From contig JAIVEN010000001.1 of the NCBI GenBank assembly GCA_026686845.1, positions 30,186,001 to 30,250,000 of the forward strand: a stretch of 64,000 bases of DNA, written 5' to 3'. Source of the stretch: Adenanthera pavonina. Taxonomy: Eukaryota > Streptophyta > Magnoliopsida > Fabales > Fabaceae. The notes below the pieces were generated by a model that ran no database searches, was not told where the DNA came from, and was given only the letters and a program-made list of their open reading frames with translations. A program made the position numbers and the translations under genes. This document shows, piece by piece, positions 23,930 through 36,199 of this stretch (its first letter is position 1; each line of letters starts with the position of its first letter).

Positions 23930-25662
23930 GAAGAATCCTTGGGAACCCATTTCATCCCATTGCCATTTCCTTCCTTCTTGAATATACAGGTCTAGGACAT
24001 ATGACCTTTCTTGTTACAGAAGTGGCAAGTGAAGAAAGGGCTAGAGGAAAGAGATGTATGTTTGAAATAATGACTATAATATTTATGCTTTTTATTTCTA
24101 AGAGCTGGGAAAAACTCTATGTTCTAAGTTGTTTTAAGGTTATTAGCATGCACAAAGTTTCTTAGGTAAAGATTCTATTTATTGGTTTTCAATTTCTCCT
24201 TGACCACACATAGGTCATATCCCAGACCAGTTTTGTTTTGACTCACAATTTGGTTTCCCAGTAATACTTTCATGATGTCCTCACCTCTAATGAGTTTTTT
24301 TAGAGTCTTGTGGAGATAATTATTCTTATCTCACAACTCAATGCATGAGGCAAAAATAAAGGTGGTGGAAGAAGAAGAAAACTATAAACCAGTACAAGAT
24401 GTATGAGACTCACTTTCAAGCTTGTGCATTTTTCTTTTAGCTTGACTCAGTTGTTTGGATACTTTGACAAATTCAGTTATCAGTTCATTAAATGTGTCAT
24501 GTAGTTCATTGTAAGAGGGTTTAGAGTCATTTACCTCAAAATCACTATCACTGTCTCGGTTGCAATTCTTCTCCTCCTCAACAATCTCTTGAGCCATCAG
24601 GTATAGGTTAGTAATTTCATCATCTCCTGTTGTTTCCTCTCCATCTAAGCTATCTCCCTAGATGGATGATACGAAGGCTTTCTTCTTTTTCCCTTTGTCA
24701 GCCTTTTTGTCCTTCCCCTATTTCTTTGTTAGTATATGACATTCCCATTTGATATATCCAGGTTTCTTACATTCGTAGCATATTATGGAGTCTTTGTTTT
24801 CTTTCTTGCTACTGTTGGCTTCATCTTTCTTTGCAAACCTTCTGAATTTCTTCTTTCCATACATTTTGTTAAATTTCCTCACCAGCATGGCCATCGTCTC
24901 TTCATCGAGCTTAGCATCCTCCTTTGAATCATCATTATCATCTGATTCTACTTTGAGAGCCAAACTCTTCTTCTTTTTGTCACATGAAGTAGATTCCTTA
25001 AGAGCCTTCAGCTTCCCTTCATATTCTTCAAGACTCCCAAAGAGGGCTATGATAGATGTCATTGATTCTCACCTAGCTTCCTCTATTGCAATCACCTTCG
25101 GCTGCTACTCAATGGGCAAGACTCTGAGAATTTTTCTGACTTTCTCAGATTGGGTGTACTCCTTTCCAAGGCTCTTCAGCTGATTCACAATAAGGGTGAA
25201 TCTCTTCTATAGATCCTTGATACTTTCACCCTCTTTCATCTTGAAGCTTTCATATTCTCTAATGCATGTATTCAGTTTATTTTCTCTCACGCCGGTAGTC
25301 CTTTCATGAGTAATCTCTAAAGTGTCTTACATGCCTTTGGCTATTGTACATTAGGATACCTTATAGAACTCATCTTGATTGAGAGCACTGACCAGACAAT
25401 GCTTAGCTTTAAAGTTAAGAAGGACCCTTCTCCTATCCTCCTCTTTCCATTCCTCTTTGGGTTTATCTCTGTATTTCCCATCTTCTTGTAGTTTCATTCG
25501 AACAAAATCTCCCTTTTGGATGACTGACCAAATATCCAAATCTATGGATTGAAGGTAGATTTGAATCTTCATCTTCTAATACCCATAAAGTTCTCCACTG
25601 AAGCCAGGAGGTCTGTTGGTGTTATTTCCTTCTGGAAGGATGCCTTCACCAAAGCTAGCCAT
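23930..25662 (-). pseudogene. Copia-2 gag with two zinc knuckles
   Basis: The start at 25662 gives MASFGEGILPEGNNTNRPPG, collinear with copia-1. The capsid region follows, then the acidic segment and a first zinc knuckle, CYECKKPGYIKWEC (about 24775-24735), in which the ligand His is Tyr. Next come a lysine-rich stretch, a predicted coiled coil (ELHDTFNELITEFVKVSKQL, about 24515-24450) and a second knuckle with CHFCNKKGHM (about 24025-23990), which keeps Cys, Cys and His. The double-knuckle, coiled-coil layout is usual for Sirevirus-type gag. Stops replace conserved residues, for example TAG for Trp at 25576-25578 and 25105-25107. Confidence 0.85.
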
Positions 25663-25702
25663 GTCTTCTCCTGGGTTGTTAGATCCTTTAGCTGGGAGTC
25701 TA

Positions 25703-25715
25703 GGCTCTGATATCA
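25703..25715 (-). other. Copia-2 primer binding site (tRNA-iMet type)
   Basis: The minus strand reads TGATATCAGAGCC, one base different from the initiator tRNA-Met complement, and lies two bases inside the LTR edge at 25718. Confidence 0.85.
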
Positions 25716-26041
25716 CTTGTTAGTTCAGCTGGCTTCCTAAAAGGTAGGGTGAATTGGGAAGATTGGAATTTTTCTACTCAGATGAAATACAATAGTGATA
25801 CTAAAAGATTATTGAAAACAGAGTATAAGAAATAAAGAGTAAAGGAAAGAGGACTCAGTAATTTATGCTGGTTTGGTCTATTCCACTTAACCTACATCCA
25901 GTCCCCAAGCCAACACTTGGGATTTCTCCACTATCTCTTGCAAAATTTGAATGGGTTCTTGCAATGACTGTAGTACAATACTAGCCTGAACCTAGACTGA
26001 AACAAGTTCTCTCACTCTTCTTACTCAGGAGTAAGAATATC

Positions 26042-28566
26042 TATCATATCTTACTTTCTTACACTATTTTCCATGTATGATAGCATATATAATGCTAAAT
26101 GAGCTAATTTAGAAGCTTGAATCATTAGAAGATTGAAAGAGAAAAATTCAATTTTACAAAATACTATTCATTTGGTAATTTGATTTTCCCAGCTAAACTT
26201 TAAAAAGTCATAACTAAATCTAGGAAAATCATATGAGGATTATTCAAGTCTCTAAAAATAGATAAAAACATTTCCTACATGAGAAAAATATATAAATGGA
26301 ACTTAATTGAGCTAATCCATTCATAAAATTCGTTGAAGTATGCTATTCATTCGGTCAAAACTACTTTTCCAGATTTTCTGAGCCATCTTAAAAAATTCAT
26401 AACAATTCATATACTTATCCAAATCAAGTGATCTTTATCTCTTTGGAAAGATCTCTATGTCTACTTTTCGGGAATATATAACACTCATATAGGAAACTGA
26501 AATTAGAATGAACAGTAACTGTATAACTGATCAGTGCGCATAATGGATTTACATACCAACTTCCAAAAACTAAATACATATCCTACTCACATGATTCAAA
26601 CTCTTCCAAAATGTATTCTTAACATCACAATAACCCTAAAGGAATATTATAGAAGCAAATTGAAGCTTGATGAAAATACATACGATTGCATATATAATTA
26701 CAAGAAAACATGCAACCAAGGTGGCTATAAATCTAATCATCATTAATCCTCTCCTTGCCTCTTGTCTTCTTGGGAGTCTTGCCATCACTTGAACCTATCA
26801 TGTTAGTGCTTGGGGGTGAGATTTGGGAGAATCTCAGTAGCTAGTTTATCTCTTGTAAATATATTATTCAAGTTTCACAAATATTTCACATATAAACACA
26901 TAAATAATTAAAATACCACATTGTCAAGTAAAAATTTTGGCAGAGTTTCCCCTTAGAAAATGGACATCCCGGGGAATAAAACCCCTCATTTTACAGCCAA
27001 AACCAGCCACAGAACAACACAAATACAATATGGCATCAAGTTATAATCATAGAAACAACAAAGAACAACATATTGCAATAAAATAAATCCAGCTACCTTT
27101 TATGTTTTCCTTTGCTTTTGCATTTGGAACAAAAACTTCCACTAGATTTATTGAACTCCCACAAGTCCTAAAACATCATTCAATATCAACTTAATCAACT
27201 CAAAACAAAGGTTGCTTTACAAAGTCTCACTAAAGCCCTAAAAATCCAAATTCATTATCTCTTGGTTTTCCTTGAATCCAATACTTATTTTTAGCTAATT
27301 TGGACCCAAGGAATCCATTTTTAGCATCAAAACAATGAAAATCCAACTCTTTCCCATCATAATAAGCTTACCAAAATCTGACTTATAGGAAGAGAAATTG
27401 GTTTTTCTCAAACTTACTTAAATCACACTATACTTGATTCCTCTTGCAAAATCTCATAGCAAATCATGATTTTATGGCTTTTAAAAAACTCCCCATACTC
27501 AAACAAGCTTAGACCAAAATTTTATAGAGATGGGAAAGAAAATATTTCATGGAAACTTAAGCCAACAACCAAGAAAAGACACTAGAACACTTGTAAGTCA
27601 TAAGAGAAACACTTACAAAATTTCTTAGATTTTCCTCCAATTTTTTTGCTATTTTTCTTTCTCCCTCACGTGGCTGCCTTTCCTTTCTCCAATTGCAGAC
27701 TTCTTTTCCTCCTTTCCTTGCTAATTGATCGGCCAAAACATGGGGAATAAGGAAGTATATATAAAAATCACTAACCAATGAAAATTTGCCACTTAATCTC
27801 TTGATTTTTCTTACTTTTTCATGAAAAATAATAAACTATGGCTAATTTGACATGTGCAGCTTGTGGAGCACGAAATGGGGAGGATTTCAGTCCAAAAATT
27901 TCAGGTATTTACTTATCTAGATATATCCTGAACCGGTTTGGACAAATAAAGCTACTTAGTAGTATATTATACTATTGTTGGAATACTAATTATAATTATA
28001 TTGGGATATAAAATTATCATAATATACTTATCCCAATTGGTCAAATATAAAATTCACACATTTTTCTTGAATGAATACTGCCTCTTTCTGCAATCCAGAC
28101 TGACCTTTATCGGGTAAGGGATTAATATTAAATCCTAATTACCCAATAAATATTATTTTGATCTTAATAAATTTCATACTATATTCCATTGGTCTTAACT
28201 CAATGAGAGCTTCATTTTGACTATAATTTTTCATATTTACAAAAATGCCCTTAACTCGGGATATGTTTATAATTTTAAAAACTTCCGGGTCATCAAGTGT
28301 AATTTTCCCCAAAATTCATAAAATTTGTTTCATTCCACCCGTGGCGTCCACCCCTCCGTTCTTCTCATTCCTCCCTCTTTTTTTTTTCTTCTTCTTTTTT
28401 TTTAATTCAGGGGTAAAATGATCATTTTCTCATTTTTTCTTCTGACAGAGACAATTGACCTCTTTGCCTTAAATCATGCAAAATGGCATATATCTATTTT
28501 TATAAATTTCTTATAGATTTAAAATATTAGACCTTAAACATTTAAGAGAAATTTCAAGATATTGCA
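26042..28566 (-). repeat. Gypsy-type solo LTR C with perfect TSD ATATC
   Basis: It is flanked by ATATC at 26037-26041 and ATATC at 28567-28571. The minus strand starts TGCAATATC at 28566 and ends GATATGATA at 26042, decayed forms of TGTAACATC and GGTGTTACA. It carries the shared block with TATCTAGATATATCCTGAACCGG near 27917-27939 and the palindrome TGAGATT...AATCTCA at 26817-26836. No internal region remains. The pyrimidine tract near 28370-28405 is low-complexity sequence. Confidence 0.88.
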
Positions 28567-28790
28567 ATATCCTCTTACTGTAATCTCACACTAAGTACTC
28601 TCTACAAGTGTGTAGATATATACAGAATGAAAACTCTCTCAAAAGAGTGGATATGAAAGTTAGGATGCAATGAATGAGCAAAACAGAGGGTAGGTAAGCT
28701 TTGAATGAATCAGAATTTAAATTAGCAGAGTTTTAGCGTATTTATTGTTTTTTTCCTCTTTCAACGACTTAAATGAGGTCCTATTTATAG

Positions 28791-28800
28791 TTTTTGAGTA
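28791..28800 (-). promoter_or_regulatory. Copia-2 LTR TATA box
   Basis: The minus strand reads CTATAAATAG directly downstream of the palindrome array. This is the expected place for the element's transcription start signal. Confidence 0.6.
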
Positions 28801-28880
28801 GAACCATCAGTTGGAAACAGATTAGTTGTTCCTTTTGGTAAAATAATCATTCACTTACCGCATTAAATGCATCTGACAAA

Positions 28881-29556
28881 GGTTATGCGGATAACCTTCT
28901 TAGGTTATGCGAATAATAGATAACTGTTTGCCTTTGTTTTCCACATAGAGTTTTCATTATGTGGATAACCTAGCTAGGTTATGTAGATAACATGCTACCC
29001 AGAATGACTAAGTTTCAGTTCAAAATCATCTTCATGAAAACCCACTTAGTTATTAGGATAACATTATGTTTTTTTTTCTCTAACTGAGTTTTTGTGAAAC
29101 TTAGGTTCTCAGGATAACCTCCCAAGGTTATGTAGATAACCATTTTTACTGAAGAAGAGCTATGAGTTCTGTAACATAGGTTATGCAGATAACCTCCCTA
29201 AATTATGCAAATAATCTATTTACCCCAGGAAAGTTCAAGTACTCTAAAATATAGGCTATGTGGATAACCTTTTAACAAAGAAGAGTCCAAGTGCACTGCG
29301 ACACACGTTATGCGGACAACCTTCTTAGGTTTTGTGAATAATGGGCTGTACAATACCACTTGCCTTCATTGTTCACTTCCTTATGCAGATAAGGTACCTA
29401 CCTTATCAGGATAACCACTTGGACAGACTTGAGAACTTGATCCCCAAGCTATGTTATGCTAATAACCTCAATCCCTTTTAATGAACTTTGGAAAAGCTTT
29501 GAGATTGAGTCTCCGTCCCTATAACCTATAATGGTTATGCATATAAGGTAAAATAT
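28881..29556 (-). repeat. Palindrome array in copia-2 U3
   Basis: About fifteen copies of GGTTATGCGGATAACC-like units occur. Clear ones are at 28881-28896 and 29179-29194 (GGTTATGCAGATAACC). Arms are conserved and the centre varies. The counterpart in the 3' LTR lies at about 16540-16960. Confidence 0.8.
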
Positions 29557-29944
29557 TTTCTTGAAAATTAGTGTAAACACTTAAAAATATCTTTGAAATT
29601 GAGACATTATCCTTATAAGCTAAAATATGTTCATGAAAACCAATTGAACACTTGAAATCATTTTGAAATTGAAGCTTTATCCTCATAAGATAACTCTTTT
29701 CATGAAAACCATTTTGAAATAATGAGCTAATAATTAATAATTCAATTAGTCATCTCATTTAATTTTTGGTTAATTGAAATTCAAAGCTCAACTACCTTCT
29801 TTTACAAATAATTTCCTAAAGCATGTAAAATGGCTCTTCAATCAACAGGGAACTCCAACTTTATTCTTCATTTTACTTGTGTTCTTTTGATATTGGATCT
29901 CCATGCTCATTTGTTTTAGAATCATCAAAATATCTGAATTAACA

Positions 29945-31400
29945 ATAAGCTTGTACTATACTATCCCCTTTGGTTTAGCACCTTATTTTGCTACCTCAAA
30001 GCTTCTCAATTAAAAAGCTAATTGAAATAGCTAATATGTAACAAACACAATGACATGTTCAACCTGCATTACATAAGAGTATAAGGCTACGGAAAATTTC
30101 TAAACTAGTTAATATATGAAAGCGTTAAAATGTGACTCAGCAAAGAATTAAAGGGCTAAGGCAAGTTTAGATCATGGCATGAATATGATGAATTCAATGA
30201 GTTGATAATGGTTCTAAATGCTTGATGGTGCCTTAGAAATGATGTTAAGATGATGAAAATGTAAGGACTCAAGTTATTCTGTAAAGTAGCAAATTGAAAC
30301 CTAAAATGCCCAAGGGAACTTATGTCGATTTAAGCAAGTGAAGAAGCTAATTTAAGATTTAAACCATATTATATTTGTTAAACTAGGTCTATATGTTAGA
30401 TGACTGATAAGAAATATGTCTGTGATGAGTGTATGTTTGTACTTGAGGATCTTGGAGGTTGAAATTAAGTATGAAATTTGGCATATATTTAGAGGACAAG
30501 TAGAGATTTTATTTGAGATGAGGATGGTAATTTTTTGAGCTCTACAGAATATTTTATAAATTTTTTAATTTGGTCCAAAAAAGCTGCCATAAACCAGTTC
30601 TACACCCCTGCACCAAATTTGATATTTCAGTGTTTTTATATACCAGATAGACTCTAATAAGTTTGAAATTTTGACAGTAGTTAGCTCATGAGTAGAGCTT
30701 CCTAAAATGTCCTAATTTGCCTAATTTGAAAGTTAACAACTCAAGTTATACATGTCCAAAAAGGCATAGTTACAACTCAAGTTATGCATGATTCAAATTG
30801 TTTTCAAATAAAGTTGACTCTATGAGTTCCTACGTAGATTTGAGCACACTAATCCTTCCAATCTTTAACCAATCATAGTAGCAATCAAAATTTACACAAC
30901 CATTTTCAATAAGTTTGAAGGTAAGATGTATGTACATTGTTATATGCCTGTGCTACACAATTCCCTTCAGTTTAGAAACTTAATTTGTGCCTTGAACCTC
31001 CTCAATTGAACTGGAAAAAAATAACACAAAACTTAAGATAACAAAATATAAGGTTAACATTCTAATCTTCTTCTAAGAATTAGTGCCAACACATGCTCTC
31101 TTTCTTGAATTAAGCTTATAGATATAAGATTATATAAGCATAATAAGCATTTATATATACAAGCATAATAAGCATTAAATTGATAAGGCACACAAAATCC
31201 CTCTTTGGCCTATATCTTTGACATGTGATTTCCCTTGATTTCCATACACATAAGTCATATATGGATCAACAATTTTGCATTTAAGGTAGCAATGTTTGAT
31301 ACACTTGCACCAATACAAAAGTTTCAAGTCAATTTTTTTTTATTTTAATAGAAGATACCTTTTGTATGTCATATGAAATATATTATTTACAAATACCTCT
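29945..31400. other. Unassigned AT-rich DNA
   Basis: No open frame of note and no transposon domain is visible in this stretch, which starts right outside the copia-2 5' LTR. It may belong to the decayed gene fragment at 31420-31650 or be older intergenic DNA. Confidence 0.4.
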
Positions 31401-31419
31401 GCAAAAGATCTTGATAAAC

Positions 31420-31650
31420 ATTTGGCAATCTCATCAATTCAAATGGAATTACAGGGGTTACATACATATTGTATTGAACCCCAGCTTGTTCAAGTTCCTT
31501 GCAAAATTAACATAGGGCTTACATGCATAAGTGAGTATGAAGTACCTAGCAAGAACATTGGAACATACATAAGAGTAAGGAATCCCTTGAGCCTCAATTG
31601 TCCTTCAGATTTTCACTTTGGACAACCAAGCTTGCTGCTGGCTCAACTAC
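31420..31650 (-). pseudogene. Isoflavone reductase/PCBER-like fragment (NmrA family)
   Basis: On the minus strand the frame gives RTIEAQGIPYSYVCSNVLAR, then YFILTYACKP. This closely resembles the conserved substrate-pocket region of plant isoflavone reductase and phenylcoumaran benzylic ether reductase, NADPH-dependent enzymes of phenylpropanoid metabolism, where (R)xTIEAxGIPYTYVxSN is a known signature. An in-frame stop precedes the Arg, and the sequence stops matching after about 35 residues. No NADP-binding GGTGYIG segment is visible nearby. A plus-strand ORF of 80 codons across the same bases (31422-31664) is judged a shadow. It is a decayed or captured exon. Confidence 0.5.
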
Positions 31651-31699
31651 TCAAACAAGCCTAAATTTTGATGGTAGAAACCTCTTATTCCAATAAAAA

Positions 31700-34600
31700 C
31701 AACACACAAAAATAACCACTCTTGTAACTTACTATACAAAACATAAGAAAGCATACAAAAATAAGTTCGAGTCATTAGAAAAGCTACAGTCTCATGGGGT
31801 CAAAAAGTTACAAAAATAAGTTAGAGTCATTAGAAAAGTAACAAAATGCAAATTTTCAGCAAATATAGAAATTAAGGTGATCTTCCTTCTCCATGTAATT
31901 AAGATATTTATCTTTATATGCAGCGAAAGAAAATAAAAGCATCCAACTACAATTGGAAAAGAAAAAAAAATTTAAAATCTAAACTACAAAAGAAAACAAT
32001 GGAATTTATGGTATATATAGTAGATCCTTTTTCACTTTGAACCAATAAGGATTAGAAGACACCATGTTATATGAATGGCAATTAATATGAAAAGAATCAT
32101 GTTATCTCACATAACTATCAAAACAAACATATATAATAAAAAAGTTTTCTATTACAAAAACAAGCATTGTCATTGAACAGTGCAATGGTACAACTATATA
32201 ACTCCACAAATTTGTAACACATCCTCAAATTATATGCCCTTGTCCTACATAAATTGACACACCATATACACTAAAAAAGTTTTTTGTTACATAAACAATT
32301 TATGCATATATGTGCATATATATATCAATCCTAATTCCCCATGAAGCACGAGGATGTGACCTTTTTGAACACTCCAGATTATGTCTTTATAAGGTCCAAT
32401 TGTTTGCTGCTGTTTCTTAGCTAATTCCCAAACAAAAAATAATGAATGCAAATACTCACAAAAAATAACCAAAAATCTATGATTCAATGTGTGTTTGTTT
32501 TTTATATTTTTTATCTTGTTGTTTAATTTCTTATAATTTGTAATATTTTGTAGCAGAATCTGGGCTAAAAACTAGAGATAGGCAACGGTTCTTTTTCAGT
32601 CCTAGAGATAGAGAGTACCCTAATACTGCAAGGTCAAATAGAGCAAGTTCAACTACCAATTTTTACATGTTTAGATAGATTTAATTCATACTAATAACAA
32701 CAAAATCATAAAGCTCAACTACCTTGCTGACAATGAAAGATTACATTAAAGACTTTATACTATAAATCTATACTCATTTCACAAAGTTTTTGTATTTATG
32801 TACAATCAACCTCCAAAAATGAAGTGGCGGAAAGGAATATGAGGATATATATACATATATAGACATACAAGTGTGTGTATGACAAAAACAAAAAAGCATG
32901 CCAAGTATTAAAAAAATGGAACATGATGAGTGTTAGAAGAGTTACCTTGCTTAGAAGAGTTATCATGTATAAACCTTCAAAATCTACAAAATTTAACAAC
33001 ACAAAAGTGTGAGAAATTTAAAACATGAATAATCTTAGCAAGAAAAAAAACCCAAATAATACCAGGCCAGAGTTTGAACAAGCCACTATCTATAGCACTT
33101 TCAACATTGGGACTAACACAGAAGTTATCACATGTAGCCAATCTCTTATTTCAATCCAAAAGACATTTTTCAGCTGGGGCAAAACCAACAATTAGTAATG
33201 TACTTCCCTAAAAAACCCAATCAAAATTGCAAGATAGTTTTGTTGTTAACACAAATTGCCTAATAGTATTAACTTCAAAGGAAATTTTTTTTGGCCTAAG
33301 TTAACTTCAAAAAAATTTACCTTATGTAAAAGGTGAAGAAAATTAGAGTATAAACTTAACCCTAAAAAAAATACAATATATATAAATGATAACCATAATT
33401 CTAGTTAAATTTCTCACTAAAACAAATTAATGAAAAAGGGGCATGTATTAATGAAGGAGGTAGAAAGGAAGGACATTCCCCAAAAGTCAAGTCATTAGAA
33501 TGTATCTGAAGCAACAAGAGAGCAATATGGGGGAGGGGCCCTCTAATTTCTTTTCACCCTTAACATTTGGCCTCCACTATATTGAGCTATATCTATGTAT
33601 TGCAAGCTGTACAACATTACTATCTATATTTTAACATTAGTGAAAACATTATGAAACTAAAATATGGACTTATTCATTGCACGAGATACATTATAATGTA
33701 AAGAATTATATATAGTAGTATATCATCATAAACTAAAATTTGGGCAGAATGGTAAACCTTAGTGAACGCCTAGCTTCTAGCTGGTCTAATAAGCTTAAAG
33801 TTGAATTCCTTTAAGTTGCCCTCTGGCTTTCTCCAAGAATTATAAATTCTGCATTTAGAAAAAACAGCATCTTGTATGCAAATCTAACATCAGAAAATTC
33901 AGATTTCAAAGACAATTGAAAAAAAGGGATATATTATAGACCATAACTAAGATCTGAATTCTGTTCAACTCAAACAAATGATTTTTCAGGAGAAGAGTGT
34001 TATATAATTTTCTAAAATTCACTATCATAATGCAATAACAGAGAATGAAGCAGTTGCATAACATTGATTGATTGGAATCTAAATATTTTCTTTAGCAAGA
34101 TTTATCAGAAAATTCAAGCCCTAAGTAATGATTTGATATTCTAAATCACCATATCATAGCACATCATTTTAATACCCTAAAGTAACGTAATATTTTACCA
34201 TTAAACAGTTGTTTTCCCATTCAAGAGTAGAGAACTTGAAATTTTCTATTAGACCCCAAGTCACTATTATTCAGTAAGCCAAACTGAACATTGGCATGGA
34301 AAGAACAATATTTTGATGGCATCATTAGTCTTATATATAGTAAAAATGCTTTCAAAATAAAATAGAGGTTTACATCTATGCCATCAGCACCAACTTACCA
34401 TCAGGGGCAGACAAATGATAATAAAGGACAACATGAGGTCACAAATTCCTCAAACATCATAAACAAGATAGTGAAAATGACATTCATCACAAATTTAGGT
34501 GACTTCCAACATTTTCTTAAGATTCTGAATCATGTCTCTTCTTTCCGCAGTCTTTTTGCCTTAAGTAAAATAAAACTAATACTCAAAAATACATCATGAT

Positions 34601-35090
34601 ACAATGTAATTAATCTTCATTGTTCCCTACAAAAATTAACATTCAAGTCATTTATGCAGTCTGTCAACACAAGATGTCAAAGCAACACTTAATAACATAA
34701 AATAAATAAGGAGCATGTAGAACTACCTTGATGAAACTAAAATTATCACTGCACATGAATTCAATATATATTATGCAAATAAAAATGTTGAAGCTTTACT
34801 TTTTTGATTTTTGTTCACCAATACTGAAAAAGAATAGCAGTCGCATAACATTTTATGATGTGTCCAATTTTAGGTTTTTCTATGGGCCAATACATTATTC
34901 AACAACAATAAACGGGAAATTTTGTGTCTTGAAGACCAAATATAAGTGAAGAGCATAGGACTTGGCCACCAATAAGAATGCATTCTTAAACTAGAAAAGT
35001 GCACTCTTCATTTGATCAAGAAAACAGTATTTTCTGATTGTCCCAAAAAGTGAACAAGAGTTAGGGATTGTCCACAGTCATTCTCTATAT
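31700..35090. other. Unassigned AT-rich region
   Basis: This 3.4 kb stretch has only short, low-information ORFs. A segment near 32325-32430 gives ELAKKQQQTIGPYKDIIW on the minus strand after an AG that could be a splice acceptor, but I do not recognise it. The rest looks like intron or intergenic DNA. Confidence 0.35.
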
Positions 35091-35104
35091 TTCCAAATTA
35101 TTAT

Positions 35105-35470
35105 AATTACCTTGTACCTAGCATCAACACTCCTTAATGTTAATGTTCCAATGGCATCAACTACTTCGAACCCAGGTACCTATCTATGAGCATGTTCATT
35201 TTAACTAAAGAACACTATGGATATCATCAAGCAATCTAAATCAATAACATATGCTTGCCCCAATGACTTTTACGGACATAGCCTTGATGGATGCTTTAAG
35301 GTAGTAGAGTCCTTGAACAATGGTATCAGGTATTGGGGGACGATTGCTCTTGTATGAGGGGTATAGAGTATGCCAAAAGTTTAGGCCTTCAAAGAAATTG
35401 CACATAACATTAGGACGTAATTATGCCAAGAGGTTGTCATTTTGTCAAAGAACAAAAATGCCTATAGAAA
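35105..35470 (-). pseudogene. Two unrecognised exon-like fragments
   Basis: On the minus strand, 35405 to about 35240 reads LRPNVMCNFFEGLNFWHTLY and on to KAMSVKVIGAS without a stop, with a stop and a possible acceptor upstream. After about 60 bases a second segment, 35183-35112, reads VPGFEVVDAIGTLTLRSVDA followed by RYK and then GTAATT, a good splice donor, and is preceded by CATAG, a good acceptor. The amino acid make-up looks like real protein rather than chance. I cannot name the family. The nearby inverted-repeat block suggests possible gene-fragment capture by a transposon. Confidence 0.4.
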
Positions 35471-35768
35471 AACAAAGTCAATAACAAAGGTAAAAGTTCA
35501 ATTAGTGAATTAACCATTATACTAAGACTACTTCAGTTCATGAAATGAACTAATAGTGCAACCAATTTGAACTGCAACACCACAAAGACAAAAGTGCAGG
35601 AAATATGTAAATAATAATTGGTCAAGTCAAAGCAAAACTACATTATAGCTTATGATTCTAAACAGAGAATATGGGCCTTAATGAAGCTCGAAGAATGTCT
35701 ATAAAAATGAGAAAACAATTCCAAGGGAGACCTCAGTTGAGTTGAATTAATTTGACCTAAAAGCATAA

Positions 35769-36150
35769 CTAAAAAGAAGTTATTCTCCAAAATCTACAAT
35801 GTAGCTTTCTTGACATGTCCTTCAAACAGTTGGTCAACCTTGAACATGAAGTGTAGTGGAACCTGGAGATAAGATTAGAGACAGAAGATGATGAATTAGA
35901 AAAAAGGAGACACAAAACTAAAATCACATGAAAAAGGAAAAAGGAGACGTTGGGATCTAATGATAGCGAGCTTTGATGAGAGCGAGAGAGCTTGTAGTGA
36001 AACAATAGGGTAGAACACGGTGGAGAGAGATTCAAGAAGAGACACAGGAGAGAGACCTACGAGGACGAACATGCCAGCGATGAATGATGGGGAGATATTC
36101 GACAAGAGGGAAGGAGATTGAGAAGAGTTCGGACACATAGGGCAGAACAT
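35769..36150. other. Purine-rich stretch with no assigned gene
   Basis: The plus strand is rich in GA runs (GAGAGCGAGAGAG near 35980). Two overlapping minus-strand ORFs here are Ser/Leu-rich by composition and are not supported as genes. It may be a leader region of the element whose repeats follow at 36140-36480. Confidence 0.35.
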
Positions 36151-36199
36151 GATGGAGATGAGAAAAATTATGTTCGATCGAAAGGGCTTATCTTTGAAA

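Larger units (their letters stand above)
16527..29944 (-). mobile_element. Ty1/copia retrotransposon copia-2 (Sirevirus-like) with extra 3' ORF
   Basis: On the minus strand the order is 5' LTR (29944-25718, split by LTR C), PBS, gag, pol, a palindrome array, an extra ORF, PPT and a truncated 3' LTR (17443-16527). The two LTRs differ at roughly one site in twelve over the 150 bases at their U3 ends, by eye, so the insertion is not recent. The extra ORF between pol and PPT, together with the gag and pol style, points to the Sirevirus lineage. All genes carry stops. Confidence 0.88.
25718..29944 (-). repeat. Copia-2 5' LTR, interrupted by solo LTR C
   Basis: The two parts are 25718-26041 and 28567-29944, about 1.7 kb without the insert and counting the target duplication once. 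The minus strand starts TGTTAATTCAG at 29944 and ends ...AACTAACA at 25718. U3 holds the palindrome array (28881 to about 29556), followed by the TATA box at 28791-28800. The outer flank at 29945-29949 is ATAAG; the matching copy is lost with the deleted end of the 3' LTR. Confidence 0.87.

Noticed and set aside
28881..29556. Possible CRISPR array
   Set aside because: Repeats are short palindromes with irregular spacing, no constant-length spacers and no cas genes, in a plant retrotransposon LTR.
31422..31664. 80-codon plus-strand ORF
   Set aside because: The opposite strand gives a clear isoflavone-reductase-like match, so the plus-strand frame is its shadow.
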